A stretch of 64,000 nucleotides of DNA from Bog-473 sp963755375 (GCA_963755375.1 CAVWKG010000002.1:1-64000), one strand, 5' to 3'. Counted from the stretch's first letter, positions 41,646-53,075 are shown. The notes: generated from the sequence alone by a model not told the origin. Numbers and translations: made by a program.

Positions 41646-42903
41646 CGGCGGGTCACCTTGGCTCCCAGCGAGCTCAGCGCGCCGGCCAGGTCCTCGTAAC
41701 CACGGCCGATGTGATGGGCACCGCTCACCACCGTCTGCCCTTCGGCCACGAGCCCGGCGAGCACGAGCGCCACACCGGCCCGGATGTCGGGAGCCCGCAC
41801 CGGGGCGCCCGAGAGCCGGGGGGCGCCGCGGACGACGGCATGGTGGCCCTCTGTCCGTATGTCCGCGCCCATCCGTCGCAGCTCCTCCACGTAGCGGAAC
41901 CGCCCGGAGAACAGGTTCTCGGTGAGGATGCCCACACCGTCGGAGACCGTGAGCATGGCGACGAGCAGCGGGCTGTAGTCGGTCGCCACGCCCGGATACG
42001 GGAGCGTGGCGACGTCGGCGGCCACCAGGCGTGCGCCGGCACTGGCCCGCAAGCCGTGCGGGCCCATGTCGGTGGCCACGCCCATCTGGTTGACCTTGCG
42101 CAGGAGCATCTCCATGTGGTCCGGTCGGGCGTCGGCGATCGTGACGTCACCGCCCACCATGCCGACCGCGGCCAGGTAGGTCGCGGCCACCACCCGATCC
42201 GGGACGACCGCGTGACGGGTGGGCCGGAGCGACTCCACCCCCTCGATCTCAATGCGGGAGGTACCGGCGCCGCGTACCACCGCCCCCATGTCGCACAGCA
42301 TGGAGGCCAGGTCGGCCACCTCGGGCTCCTTGGCGGCGTTCTCGATCACGGTCGTGCCCTTGGCCAGGACCGCCGCCATGAGCAGGTTGTCCGTCGCCGT
42401 GTGGCTGGGGTACTCCAGAACGACCCGCGTACCGACGAGGCGGCCACCCGGCACCGTGCCCCGCACCTCGCCGTGCGACGACTCGAAGCGCGCGCCCATG
42501 GCGCTGAGGCCGTTGACGTGGAAGTCGATCGGCCTGGCCCCGAAGTCGTCCCCGCCGGGCAGCGGCACGCGCACGGAGCCGCAGCGGGCGAGGAGGAGCC
42601 CGAGCACCACGACCGAGGCCCGCATCCGTTCGAAGAGCTCGTAGGGCCCGGACGGCACCAGGTCGCCGTCCGGCGGGGTCGTCACGCTCACATCCCCGTT
42701 GTGGAGGCGCTCCACCCGCGCCCCATGGCGCGCAGGACCTCCGCCATGGTGTCGACGTCAGAGATGTGAGGGACGTTGGAAAGGACCGTGCAGCCCTCGG
42801 CCAGCAGGCACGCCGCCATCAGTTTGAGCGCCGAATTCTTGGCACCGCCTGCGCTGACGGTCCCCCGGAGCGGCCCGTTAGGCTCGACGACGATCTGATC
42901 CAC
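41642..42903 (-). CDS. murA: UDP-N-acetylglucosamine 1-carboxyvinyltransferase (frameshift near 42,724)
   Basis: The product is split over two frames: VDQIVVEPNGPLRGTVSAGG to AEVLRAMG from GTG 42903, then VERLHNGDVSV to the end in another frame. One missing base near 42,724, where ATGGGGCGCGGG would be ATGGGCGCGCGGG, restores about 420 residues. The enzyme makes the first committed step of peptidoglycan synthesis. The active-site loop reads LPGGDDFGARPID, with Asp in place of the Cys found in E. coli, as in mycobacteria. Because murA is essential, I take the frameshift as probable sequence error. Position after atpC matches actinobacterial order. Confidence 0.88.
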
Positions 42904-42976
42904 GACCCCAAGTATCGCCGCTGGAGGGCGGCCCGACCGGCAAGCCACGATCTGCGACCCACTATGGTCGGGGCCA

Positions 42977-43972
42977 GTGGTGACGTCCATCCAAGCCCCC
43001 GACCGGAACCTCGCCATGGACCTCGTGCGCACGACCGAGGCGGCGGCGATGGCGGCCAGCCGCTGGATGGGACGGGGCGACAAGCTGGGCGCCGACGGGG
43101 CCGCGGTCGAGGCCATGCGGACCGTCCTGGCCACCGTGCCGATGGACGGGATCGTCGTCATCGGCGAAGGCGAGAAGGACAACGCGCCGATGCTGTTCAA
43201 CGGGGAGAAGATCGGCGACGGCACTCCCCCCCTGACCGACATCGCGGTGGACCCCATCGACGGCACCACGCTGACCGCCCAGGGCCGCGGTGGCGCGCTG
43301 GCGGTCATCGCCGTGGCCGAGCGCGGCGCCATGTTCGACCCCGGCCCGTGCGTCTACATGGAGAAGCTCGCCGTGGGGCCGCGCGCCAAGGGCGCCTGCG
43401 ACATCCGTCGGACGCCGACCGAGAACCTCCACGCCCTCTCGGAGGCCCTGGGCCGTCCCGTGCGCGACCTGACTGCGGTGATCCTCGACCGCCCTCGGCA
43501 CGAGGCCCTGGTCGCCGAGGTGCGGTCCACGGGGGCCCGGATCCGCCTGATCACCGACGGCGACGTGGCGGGTGCCATCGCCACCGGGTGGCCCGGAGCG
43601 GGCACCGACATCCTCTTCGGCATCGGAGGCACACCCGAGGGCGTGCTGGCCGCGGCGGCGCTGAAGTGCATGGGCGCGGAGATCCAGGGAAGGCTCTACC
43701 CGCGCAACGAGCAGGAGCGCGCCGCGGCCGCCGAACTGGGGTACGCGCTCGACGCCGTGCTGACGACCGACGACCTCGTCCAGGGGAACAACTGCTTCTT
43801 CGCCGCCACCGGCATCACCGATGGCGAGCTGTTGCAGGGCGTGCAGTACCACGAGTTCGGGGCCACCACGCAGTCACTCGTCATGCGCTCCAAGTCGGGG
43901 ACGCTGCGCAAAATCGACGCCAGCCACACGTTGGCCAAGCTGGCGGAGTTCAGCTCGATCTCGTTCGGCTAA
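42977..43972 (+). CDS. glpX: Class II fructose-1,6-bisphosphatase
   Basis: A 331-residue GlpX-type bisphosphatase of gluconeogenesis. Metal-binding motifs are GEGEKDNAPML and DPIDGTTL; further signatures are ITDGDVAGAI and GIGGTPEGVLAAAAL near the C-terminus. The start is GTG at 42977 or the in-frame GTG at 42980. It lies on the plus strand between murA and atpC, which are both on the minus strand, so it has its own promoter in the gap of about 70 bp with murA. Confidence 0.95.
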   Translation: MVTSIQAPDRNLAMDLVRTTEAAAMAASRWMGRGDKLGADGAAVEAMRTVLATVPMDGIVVIGEGEKDNAPMLFNGEKIGDGTPPLTDIAVDPIDGTTLTAQGRGGALAVIAVAERGAMFDPGPCVYMEKLAVGPRAKGACDIRRTPTENLHALSEALGRPVRDLTAVILDRPRHEALVAEVRSTGARIRLITDGDVAGAIATGWPGAGTDILFGIGGTPEGVLAAAALKCMGAEIQGRLYPRNEQERAAAAELGYALDAVLTTDDLVQGNNCFFAATGITDGELLQGVQYHEFGATTQSLVMRSKSGTLRKIDASHTLAKLAEFSSISFG

Positions 43973-44012
43973 TTCCGGGCCGGCGGCGGACCGGGTCCGG
44001 CCGCTGGAGTTG

Positions 44013-44519
44013 CTAGGCGGCGCTGTCGGCGGCCACGGCCAGCCGGAGTTCGGCCCGGGACAGGGCGCCCTCCGCCGCGGCCAGCTCGACGTCCTCCTCG
44101 ATGTCCTCCGAGACCTGCCCGCGGCCCGACCCGAGCTCGCTGACCCGCTGCGCGGCCCGCTCCCGGGCCCGCTCGGCCCGGGGCACGTCGATCTCAGCTG
44201 CCAGCTCGGCCACACCGGCCAGCACCGTCACGCGGGTCGACAACCCGGGAAGCGGCCCGTCGCCCTCCGCCAGGCCGGCGGCCGCGCCGGGGCTGGTGTC
44301 GACCTGGAGGAACCCGCCGTGCACCGCCAGGCGCACCAGGGTCCCCTCGGCCTCCTCGACCTTCACCTCGCAGTGCACCACGTCGCCCACCAGCGGGGTG
44401 TGGCCGTCGAGGACCGTCAGGTCCCCCTCGGAGGTGGCCAGCACGATGGACGTCGCGCCACCGGCGAAGAGGGACTGCTCGGGCGTGACGATCTCCACGC
44501 CGAAGACGCCGTCGGGCAT
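44013..44519 (-). CDS. atpC: ATP synthase F1 subunit epsilon
   Basis: A 168-residue epsilon subunit. The N-terminal beta-barrel has FGVEIVTPEQSLFAGGATSIVLATSEGDLTVLDGHTPL. The C-terminal helical part is longer than in E. coli (about 139 residues) and rich in Ala, Glu and Arg. It binds the rotor with gamma and can inhibit hydrolysis. ATG 44519 overlaps the atpD stop (TGATG). It is the last gene of the operon; glpX converges on it. Confidence 0.92.
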   Translation of the reverse strand: MPDGVFGVEIVTPEQSLFAGGATSIVLATSEGDLTVLDGHTPLVGDVVHCEVKVEEAEGTLVRLAVHGGFLQVDTSPGAAAGLAEGDGPLPGLSTRVTVLAGVAELAAEIDVPRAERARERAAQRVSELGSGRGQVSEDIEEDVELAAAEGALSRAELRLAVAADSAA

Positions 44520-45974
44520 CAGCCCGCCTCGGCCTCGAGCGTCCGTGCCTTCTCGAGCACGGACTCCACGCCGCCGACGTTGAGGAACGCCTGCTCGGGG
44601 ACGTTGTCGAGGTCGCCGTTGGCCAGCGCCTCGAACGACTCCACCGTCTCGTCGATGGGCACGAAGATCCCCGGCACCCCGGTGAAGACCTCGGCCACGA
44701 AGAAGGGCTGGGAGAGGAAGCGCTGGACCTTGCGGGCCCGGCTCACCGTCACGCGGTCCTCCTCGGACAACTCGTCCATGCCGAGGATGGCGATGATGTC
44801 CTGCAGCTCCTTGTAGCGCTGCAGGATCTCCTGGACGCGGCGGGCCACGGCGTACTGGCGGTCGCCGACGATCTCGGGCGCCAGGATGTTCGACGTCGAC
44901 GCCAGCGGGTCGACCGCGGGGTAGATGCCCAAGGCCGCGATCTGGCGCGAGAGCTCGGTCGTGGCGTCGAGGTGGGTGAAGGTCGTGAACGGGGCGGGGT
45001 CGGTGTAGTCGTCCGCGGGGACGTAGACGGCCTGGAGCGAGGTGATCGACTTCCCCTTGGTCGAGGTGATCCGCTCCTGCAGCTCGCCCATCTCGTCGGC
45101 CAACGTGGGCTGGTAGCCCACGGCGGAGGGCATCCGGCCGAGCAGCGTGGAGACCTCGGAGCCGGCCTGGACGAAACGGAAGATGTTGTCGATGAACAGC
45201 AGCACGTCCTGGTTCTGCACGTCCCGGAAGTACTCGGCCATGGTGAGCGCCGCCAGGGCGACGCGGAGGCGCACGCCAGGGGGCTCGTCCATCTGGCCGT
45301 ACACCAGGGCGGCCTTGTCGATGACCCCCGACTCCTGCATCTCGAGCCACATGTCGGTGCCCTCGCACGTTGCGCTCGCCCACGCCGGCGAAGACCGACA
45401 CCCCGCTGTACTGCTGGGCCACGCGGTGGATCATCTCCTGAATGATGACGGTCTTGCCGACGCCGGCTCCCCCGAAGAGCCCGATCTTGCCGCCCTGCAC
45501 GTACGGCTCGAGCAGGTCGATCACCTTGATCCCGGTCTCGAACATCTGGGCCCTCGGCTCCAGCTGGTCGAAGGCCGGGGCGCTGCGGTGGATCTCCCAG
45601 CGCTCGTCGATCCCCTCAATCGAGTCCGTGTCGAGCGGCTGCCCCAGCACGTTGAAGACGTGGCCGAGGACGGCGTTGCCGACCGGGACGGAGATGCCGC
45701 GGCCGAGGTTGCGCACCGCCGCGCCGCGTACGAGCCCGTCCGTCTGCTGCATGCAGATGCAACGGACGCGCCCGTCACCGATCTGCTGGGCCACCTCGGC
45801 CGCGACGGTGTGCGTGGAGCCGTCGAGCTCAATGTCGAACTCGACCTCGTGGTTGATCTCGGGCAGGGCGTGCGGGGGAAACTCGACGTCGATCACCGGC
45901 CCGGCGATGGCAACGACCCGCCCTTCCTCGAGTGCCGGTCCTGCAGCGGCGTCTCTCTCTGCGGTGGTGGTCAT
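44519..45974 (-). CDS. atpD: ATP synthase F1 subunit beta (frameshift near 45,367)
   Basis: The catalytic beta subunit in two frames. The N-terminal part runs MTTTAERDAAAGPALEEGRV to GLFGGAGVGKTVIIQEMIHR and GVGERN; the second frame resumes MWLEMQESGVIDKAALVYGQMDEPPGVR. Around 45,367 one base too many (CGCAACGTGCGAGGGC, expected close to CGCACGCGCGAGGGC) breaks the GVGERTREG motif. The Walker A, the catalytic Glu region GERxREG and LLFIDNIFRFVQAGSEV are otherwise complete. Since a working beta subunit is essential for the complex, I take the break as a sequencing or assembly error. Confidence 0.92.
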
Positions 45975-45978
45975 GCGG

Positions 45979-46890
45979 TCAAGCTCCCTTCGCTTGGCGG
46001 AGCGCCTCGGCTCCGCCGACGATCTCCATGATCTCGGTGGTGATGGCGTCCTGACGGGCGCGGTTCATGACGCGGGTCAGGGTGCGGACGAGCTCGTCCG
46101 CGTTCTCGCTGGCGGCCGCCATGGCGCGCTGTTGCGCAGTGAAGAACGATGCCGCGCCTTCGAGCAGCGCGGCAAAGATCTCCGCCTCCAGTGCCCGCGG
46201 AGCCAGCTTGGCCAGGAGCTTGGCGGGCTCCGGCTCGAACTCGGTATAGCCCTCGAGCGTCCCCTCCTCGGCGATCTCTGCGAGCTGCTCGTCGGCCTCC
46301 GGCAGCGGCAGGGGCAGCATCTGCATGGCCTCGACGCGCTGGGTCCCTGCAGAAATGAACCGGGTGGACACCATCTGCACGATGTCGATCTCACCGGCCG
46401 CGAAGGGGGCGGCCACGACGGCGGCGACGTGCCGGGCGTCTCCGAACTCCGGGCGGTCGGCCAGGCCGACGAATGACTGCGCGACCTCAATGCCGCGGAA
46501 GCGGAGGTACGCAGGGGCCTTCTTGCCGACCGACCACACCGTGACCTCGGCGCCGGCGGTCCGGTACTCGGCCACCATGCGCTCGGTCAGCCGCAGGACG
46601 CCCGAGTTGTAGGACCCGGCCAGGCCCCGGTCACCGGCGATGGCCAGGATCCCGAAGTGACTCGGCGATTCGGGCGTCCCGAGCAGCTTGGTGGCCGCAA
46701 TGGGGTCGGCCGCCGCCGTGAGTCGCAGGACGCGCTCCATGCCCTCGCGGAAGGGACGGTTCGCCGCGATGCGGTTCTGGGCGCGCACGATCCGCGACGC
46801 GGCGATGAGCTCCATCGCCTTGGTGATCTTCCTCGTGGACTGCACGCTGCGGATGCGGCGCCGCAGGATGCGCTCTTGGCCTCCGGCCAT
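45979..46890 (-). CDS. atpG: ATP synthase F1 subunit gamma
   Basis: A 303-residue central stalk subunit. The N-terminal coiled coil starts GGQERILRRRIRSVQSTRKITKAMELIAASRI and the C-terminal one ends ARQDAITTEIMEIVGGAEAL; both are strongly conserved and form the rotating shaft. The middle Rossmann-like domain contains ILAIAGDRGLAGSYN. It follows atpA after 3 bp and precedes atpD by 4 bp. Confidence 0.95.
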   Translation of the reverse strand: MAGGQERILRRRIRSVQSTRKITKAMELIAASRIVRAQNRIAANRPFREGMERVLRLTAAADPIAATKLLGTPESPSHFGILAIAGDRGLAGSYNSGVLRLTERMVAEYRTAGAEVTVWSVGKKAPAYLRFRGIEVAQSFVGLADRPEFGDARHVAAVVAAPFAAGEIDIVQMVSTRFISAGTQRVEAMQMLPLPLPEADEQLAEIAEEGTLEGYTEFEPEPAKLLAKLAPRALEAEIFAALLEGAASFFTAQQRAMAAASENADELVRTLTRVMNRARQDAITTEIMEIVGGAEALRQAKGA

Positions 46891-46893
46891 GCG

Positions 46894-48416
<1,523 letters not shown>

Positions 48417-48417
<1 letters not shown>

Positions 48418-49355
48418 CACTCTGCTCCCTCTGTCTCATCATTCGAACTCTGGCTGCGGCGGAATCCGGCTGGTTCCCAGCCGCTCGGCGCGAAGTGTTC
48501 GCGCAGCGCGTCGATCCGCCCCCGTGCGGTGGCGTCCACCTGGAGGTCACCGATGCGGATCACCGCGCCGCTCAGCAGCGACGCGTCGACCTCCACCTGC
48601 AACTCCACGGGCGCACCGGCGAGGGAGCCGAGCGAGTCGGTCAATTCGGTCCGCTGCGCCTCGTCGATGGGCGCCGCGGCACGGACGCGGGCGATGCGCC
48701 AGCCCCGGGCCTGCGCGGTGAGCTCCACCAGGAAGTCCAGGGTGCCGACGATGTCCCGGGCCCGACCCCCCGTCACGGCGTAGCGGGCCAGCGAGAGGCT
48801 CGCGGGCGACGTCTTGCCCTCCAGCAACTCGGTGACAAGCCCACGGCGCGCCGCCACGTCCAGGTCACGATCCGTCAGTGCGGAACGGAGGGCCGGCGTG
48901 GCGGCCACGATCCGGGCGAAGCGGAACAGGTCGTCCTCGAGCGACTCCAGCTCGGCGGTGGACATGTCCTCGTGGACGGCCGTGGCGAAGCCGCCGACGC
49001 GCTGGCGGGACTGGGTGAGGCTCAGTCCCGGCTCTTCGTCCTGGCCCTCGTCGAGGTGGCGCACCCGGGTGCTGACCCAGCCGAGCGCGGCGGGCACCTC
49101 AGGGGCGGCGACCGCCATGGAGGCGAACGCCGCCAGCCGGCGGGCCGCAGGTGAGACCCTCCCGTCCAACAGGTCGAGCACGACGGCCCGGCGGGCCGGG
49201 CCGTGGACGGCGGTGTCGGTCAGTGCGGCCCGGAGCTGGTTGTTGGCCAGCACGAGCTGCTCGATCGCTTCAAGGTCGGCCGCCAAGCCCGCGAGCGCGG
49301 CCGGCCCGGCCGCCTCGGCCACGGCGGCCGTGTACCCCTGAAGCGTCGGGTTCAC
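48417..49355 (-). CDS. atpH: ATP synthase subunit delta with duplicated N-terminal domain
   Basis: A 312-residue stator subunit, against about 180 for ordinary delta. Residues about 5-100 and about 118-225 are two copies of the helical N-terminal domain: LRAALTDTAVHGPARRAVVL and DLLDGRVSPAARRLAAFA in the first correspond to LRSALTDRDLDVAARRGLVT and ELLEGKTSPASLSLARYA in the second. The normal C-terminal domain follows (RIARVRAAAPIDEAQRTEL, DASLLSGAVIRIGDLQVD). Unlike mycobacterial AtpFH it is not a b-delta fusion, since no membrane helix or b-type coiled coil is present. Confidence 0.9.
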
Positions 49356-49894
49356 TGTCGGGCCCCGGTACCGGCGGCGGCCGCGCCGCCCGCCGTGTCG
49401 GCCCGCAGCGCGGCGACGGCCTCGTCGATCAGGTCGCGGTGGGCCTCGGCGTCAACTTCGCGCCCGATGACCCGCTCCACCACCTCCATCACGATCTCGC
49501 CCATGCGCGCGGCCGCCTCCTCCACGGCCCGCTGGCGGGCCAGAGCGATCTCGAGGTCGGCGTTGCCAACGATCCGGTCGTACTCACCTTGCCCGCGTGC
49601 CTGGGCATCGGTGCGCACCTGCTCCGCGGTGCGGTTGGCGGTGGCGACGATCTCGCGTGCCTGCTGGCGCGCCTCTTCGAGCACGCTCCGGCGCTCGTCG
49701 TCCGCCGCCTCGGCGTCGGCGCGCGCCTGGTCCGCCGCTTCGAGGGACGACCTGATCTTCTCCTGGCGCTCCTCCATGGCCTTGTTGAGGGGTGGGAGCA
49801 CCCACTTGTAGATGGCCAGGATCAAGATGATCGAGACGATCAGCTCAATGAAGAAGGTCCCATTGGGCAGTAGGAAGATGCCTGCTGTGGTCAT
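49352..49894 (-). CDS. atpF: ATP synthase Fo subunit b
   Basis: A 180-residue peripheral stalk subunit. One transmembrane helix (about 13-32, FFIELIVSIILILAIYKWVL) precedes a long charged coiled coil (MEERQEKIRSSLEAADQARADAEAA onward to about 160) that reaches F1 delta. An Ala/Gly-rich tail of about 18 residues is unusual. It lies 58 bp after atpE and overlaps atpH by 4 bp. Confidence 0.94.
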   Translation of the reverse strand: MTTAGIFLLPNGTFFIELIVSIILILAIYKWVLPPLNKAMEERQEKIRSSLEAADQARADAEAADDERRSVLEEARQQAREIVATANRTAEQVRTDAQARGQGEYDRIVGNADLEIALARQRAVEEAAARMGEIVMEVVERVIGREVDAEAHRDLIDEAVAALRADTAGGAAAAGTGARQ

Positions 49895-49951
49895 GATGCT
49901 CTCGGTCTCCGGGTTGTCTCCGGCGGGTGGACGATGGGAAGTAACGCGCGA

Positions 49952-50224
49952 CTAGGCGATGCTCTTGGCGGCGAAGACGTAGACGAACACCACCATGAAC
50001 AGCAGGTTGATGAAGTACATGGCCTCCACCAGGCCGACGGTCAGGAAGAAGTACTGACGGGCCTTCGCCTCGATCTCGGGCTGCCGTGCGATGGCCGCGA
50101 TCGTCTGCGAACCGGCGAGGCCGTCGCCGACTGCGGCACCGATGGCGCCCCCGCCGAGTGCCAGCCCGCCGCCGACGAGTGCGCCGGCGATCCGTACCGC
50201 ACCTTCCATTGTGCTTGCTGCCAT
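49952..50224 (-). CDS. atpE: ATP synthase Fo subunit c
   Basis: A 90-residue proteolipid that forms the rotor ring. Two transmembrane hairpin helices carry GGGLALGGGAIGAAVGDGLAG with the loop ARQPE, and the ion-binding Glu is in LVEAMYFINLLF. The absence of the Q/ET residues of sodium-type rings suggests proton coupling. A 72-bp gap to atpB allows a separate ribosome binding site (gagagga region). Confidence 0.95.
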   Translation of the reverse strand: MAASTMEGAVRIAGALVGGGLALGGGAIGAAVGDGLAGSQTIAAIARQPEIEAKARQYFFLTVGLVEAMYFINLLFMVVFVYVFAAKSIA

Positions 50225-50296
50225 GTTTCCTCTCCTTTGTTGAGATCGTGTGCGAACGTGTTGCTTGGTCTTGGGGTTCTCGGCTTCGCCGGGCGC

Positions 50297-51031
50297 CTAG
50301 TGGTCGTCCCGGCTCATGCCCATGCCGAGGTACATGATGGTGAGCAGAGCGAAGATGAAGGCCTGGATGGCGCCGATGAACAGCTCGTCGAACGGCTTCC
50401 AGATGAGAAGCCCGATCCAGGACAGGTAGGGCGGTATCAGAGCTACGATCACCGCGACCATGAGCACGCCGGAGAAGATGTTGCCGAAGAGCCGGAACGT
50501 CAGGGTGATCGGCTTGGTGATCTCCTCGATGATGTTGATCGGGGTGAGTGCGGCGTACGGCTGGGCATAGTGCTTGAAGTAGCCCTTCCAGCCGCGCGCC
50601 TTCACCGAGTTGTAGTGCACCAGGAAGAACACGGTCAGCGCCAGGGCCAGGGGGAGGTTCACGTCGCCCGTCGGCGGGGCCAGGAAACCCGGATCGCCGC
50701 TCGGCACGAAGGCCAGCCAGTTACAGATGAGGATGAAGAAGAAGACGGTGACGCCCAGGCCGACGAAGGGCAGGCCTTCGGGCCCGATGGCCGACGCGGC
50801 CAGGTCGGTGACCTGCTCGACCAGCGTCTCCCAGAAGAGCTGCAGCTTGCCGGGCACCCCCGACGTGACCTTGGCGCGCATGCGGAAGCCGAATCCGAGC
50901 ACGATGGCGGCGGCGATGAGCGTGGTCCACACGACATCGAGGTAGATGGTGAGGCCAGCCACGTGGACCACGCCGTGATGGTCGCCGATCGTGATGTTGC
51001 CGCTGGCGAGCACGAAGCTGTTGCCGCTCAT
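50297..51031 (-). CDS. atpB: ATP synthase Fo subunit a
   Basis: A 244-residue stator channel subunit with five or more helices. The essential Arg lies in ITLTFRLFGNIFSGVL, followed by a C-terminal helix with FIGAIQAFIFALLTIMYLG. It conducts protons to the c-ring. The start overlaps the upstream AtpI-like stop by 4 bp (ATGA type), which places it in one transcript. Confidence 0.95.
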   Translation of the reverse strand: MSGNSFVLASGNITIGDHHGVVHVAGLTIYLDVVWTTLIAAAIVLGFGFRMRAKVTSGVPGKLQLFWETLVEQVTDLAASAIGPEGLPFVGLGVTVFFFILICNWLAFVPSGDPGFLAPPTGDVNLPLALALTVFFLVHYNSVKARGWKGYFKHYAQPYAALTPINIIEEITKPITLTFRLFGNIFSGVLMVAVIVALIPPYLSWIGLLIWKPFDELFIGAIQAFIFALLTIMYLGMGMSRDDH

Positions 51032-51447
51032 TGGATCCCCTGCGAAATGATGACGCGCCCGACGTTGACCACGAAGAGCAACTGGAAGATGACGAGGCCT
51101 GCCACGGCGCCGATACCCAGCGCGCCGTTCAGGAGCAGCAGGCCGACGCAGATCAGCGTGATGACGCCGAGGCGGGTCACGCTCTTCGTGCCCATGGCGC
51201 GCCGGAGGACCTTGTTGTTGGTCTCACCCCCGGTGTTGAGCTTGGCCACACCGGCATCGAGGAAGCGCAGGTTGACGACGGCCATGGTGAGCCCGATGGC
51301 GAGGCCGAGCGCCGCCCAGGGGACCGAGAGCAGCAGGGCGATCAGGACGGCCGCCGCGCCCACCACCAGGGCGGAGACGATGGTCCGACGCAGCACCTTG
51401 GCCAGCGCGTTGCCCCCGAGACCCGAAAGCCCGTCGAGCATGTTCAC
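51028..51447 (-). CDS. ATP synthase subunit I-like membrane protein
   Basis: A 139-residue protein with four hydrophobic helices, including TIVSALVVGAAAVLIALLL, VPWAALGLAIGLTMAVVNL and LGVITLICVGLLLLNGALG. It matches AtpI-type assembly factors that precede atpB in many operons and help build the c-ring. GTG 51447 with ribosome binding site agagg is chosen; the in-frame ATG at 51441 is an alternative. It overlaps atpB by 4 bp. Confidence 0.8.
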   Translation of the reverse strand: MNMLDGLSGLGGNALAKVLRRTIVSALVVGAAAVLIALLLSVPWAALGLAIGLTMAVVNLRFLDAGVAKLNTGGETNNKVLRRAMGTKSVTRLGVITLICVGLLLLNGALGIGAVAGLVIFQLLFVVNVGRVIISQGIQ

Positions 51448-51457
51448 GGCCGAACCT

Positions 51458-51691
51458 CTAGAGGTAGGCGCGGATCTGCTTGATGACGCTGAGCGCGGCC
51501 ACCGCCACACCGAGCGCCAGGCCCACCAGCAGGAACGCCGGCGCGGTGTGCAGCGCGCTGTCCACCCAGAGCCCGAGCCCGAGCCCGACACCCACGCAGA
51601 CGGCGGCCGACAGCCCCATGCTCAGGAAGGCCATGGCGCCCGGGAGCGGCTTGGGCTCCTGTGGCTGGGAGGATTCGTCCGGTGCGCTCAC
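51458..51691 (-). CDS. AtpZ/AtpI family small membrane protein
   Basis: A 77-residue protein with two helices (AMAFLSMGLSAAVCVGVGLGLGLWVD and APAFLLVGLALGVAVAALSVI) and a short Pro-rich N-terminus. This is the layout of AtpZ, which in other bacteria is linked to ion supply or assembly of the synthase. It lies 10 bp before the AtpI-like gene and is the first gene of the atp block proper. The gap of 184 bp to wecA may contain the operon promoter. Confidence 0.8.
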   Translation of the reverse strand: MSAPDESSQPQEPKPLPGAMAFLSMGLSAAVCVGVGLGLGLWVDSALHTAPAFLLVGLALGVAVAALSVIKQIRAYL

Positions 51692-51875
51692 CCGGATGGG
51701 CGCGCACGTCGACGCTCACTTGACCACGCATGCGACTGCTGCCCCCTTATGCGGTGCGTGGCGCGCCGGAGTCCGTCGTCCGCGAGGCTGCCGGGGCGGC
51801 AGCGTCGGACGAGGCGAGGTGGACGGGGTACACAGGCCTCATCATCGCATCCCGGCCCAGATGGCGTCCAAACGG

Positions 51876-53072
51876 TCAGGAAGGGAACCGGACCACCTCG
51901 CTGACCCGCTCCGCCTCCTCGGGAGGGAGGGGAAATCCCTGGTCGCGCTGCTCGTCCTCGTCTTCCCCGTTCCCCCGGCGCAGCCCGGGGTGGAAGAACG
52001 TGTACAGGCCCACCGCGAGGGCGGCGGCCCCGATCGGGATGAAGGCGTTGACCTGGTGCACGAAGAGGGGAAAGAGCAGGAAGCTGGACAGGATCGCCGT
52101 CCAGGCCCACAGGATGATGACACTGCGCCGGGGTCCGTGGCCGAGGCGCAGGAGGCGATGGTGGATGTGCTCCTTGTCCGGGGTGTCGAACCCCGTCCCC
52201 CGCGCCGTGCGCCGCACGAAGGCGAAGGCCATGTCGACGAGAGGGACCCCGAGAATCAGGATCGGGATGAAGAGAGGGGCGAAGAAGAAGTAGGTGACGC
52301 CGCTGATGGGCACGGCTGTCGGGACGCGGCCGCCGATCACCATCGTGGAGGCCGCCATCAGCAGGCCGAGGAAGTGCGCGCCGGCATCACCCATGAAGAT
52401 GCGTGCCGGGTTGAAGTTGAAGGGCAGGAAACCGAGGCAGATCCCGCAGGCGACCACGGCCACCAGCGGTCCGATGTTGTCGCTGGGCAGGAGGCCGAGC
52501 CCCATGAGGCGGATCCCGTACAGCGCGAGGGCGCCCCCTCCGATGGCCACCACCCCGGCGGCCAGGCCGTCCAGCCCGTCGATCAGGTTGACGGCGTTGG
52601 TGAGCGCGATCACCCAGGCCGCGGTGATGAGGGGGACGATGCCCGGGGTCAGGACGAAGAACCCCGCCAGCGGGATCTTCAGCTCGTACATGGTCACGCC
52701 GCTGAAGTAGAGGATGCTGGCGGCGAGGACCTGTCCGGCCATCTTCGCCGGCGCCGACATGTCGCGGACGTCGTCGATCAGCCCGACCGCGAACATGGCA
52801 CCGGCGGCCAGCACGACGCCGGCCATCTCCGGCGAATCCTGGAAGATGGGGCGCAGAGGCGGCACGGCGGCCGCGCCCAGCACCGCGACCAAGAACCCCA
52901 TGAACATCGCGGCACCACCGCCGTAGGGGGTCGGTCTGGTGTGCACGGTGCGCTCGCCGGGGTGGGCGACGTAGCCCACCCGGAGCGCGATGCGCTTGGC
53001 CGGGACCGTCAGTGCGGCCGTGGCGCCCGCCGCCATCACCAGGACCAGGCCGTACCAGCCGATGTCGGGCAT
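51876..53072 (-). CDS. MraY/WecA-like undecaprenyl-phosphate sugar-1-phosphate transferase
   Basis: A 398-residue polytopic enzyme of about 11 helices. Conserved pieces are RPTPYGGGAAMFMG, GLIDDVRDMSA (Mg-binding Asp pair), NAVNLIDGLDGLAAG, FNFNPARIFMGDAGAHFLG and DKEHIHHRLLRLGHGPRR. The HIHHRL motif marks WecA/TagO-type enzymes that start arabinogalactan or teichoic acid linker synthesis by transferring GlcNAc-1-phosphate. Its place between glyA (3 bp) and the atp genes matches the rfe/wecA gene of mycobacteria (Rv1302 in the same order). Confidence 0.92.
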   Translation of the reverse strand: MPDIGWYGLVLVMAAGATAALTVPAKRIALRVGYVAHPGERTVHTRPTPYGGGAAMFMGFLVAVLGAAAVPPLRPIFQDSPEMAGVVLAAGAMFAVGLIDDVRDMSAPAKMAGQVLAASILYFSGVTMYELKIPLAGFFVLTPGIVPLITAAWVIALTNAVNLIDGLDGLAAGVVAIGGGALALYGIRLMGLGLLPSDNIGPLVAVVACGICLGFLPFNFNPARIFMGDAGAHFLGLLMAASTMVIGGRVPTAVPISGVTYFFFAPLFIPILILGVPLVDMAFAFVRRTARGTGFDTPDKEHIHHRLLRLGHGPRRSVIILWAWTAILSSFLLFPLFVHQVNAFIPIGAAALAVGLYTFFHPGLRRGNGEDEDEQRDQGFPLPPEEAERVSEVVRFPS

Positions 53073-53075
53073 GCG

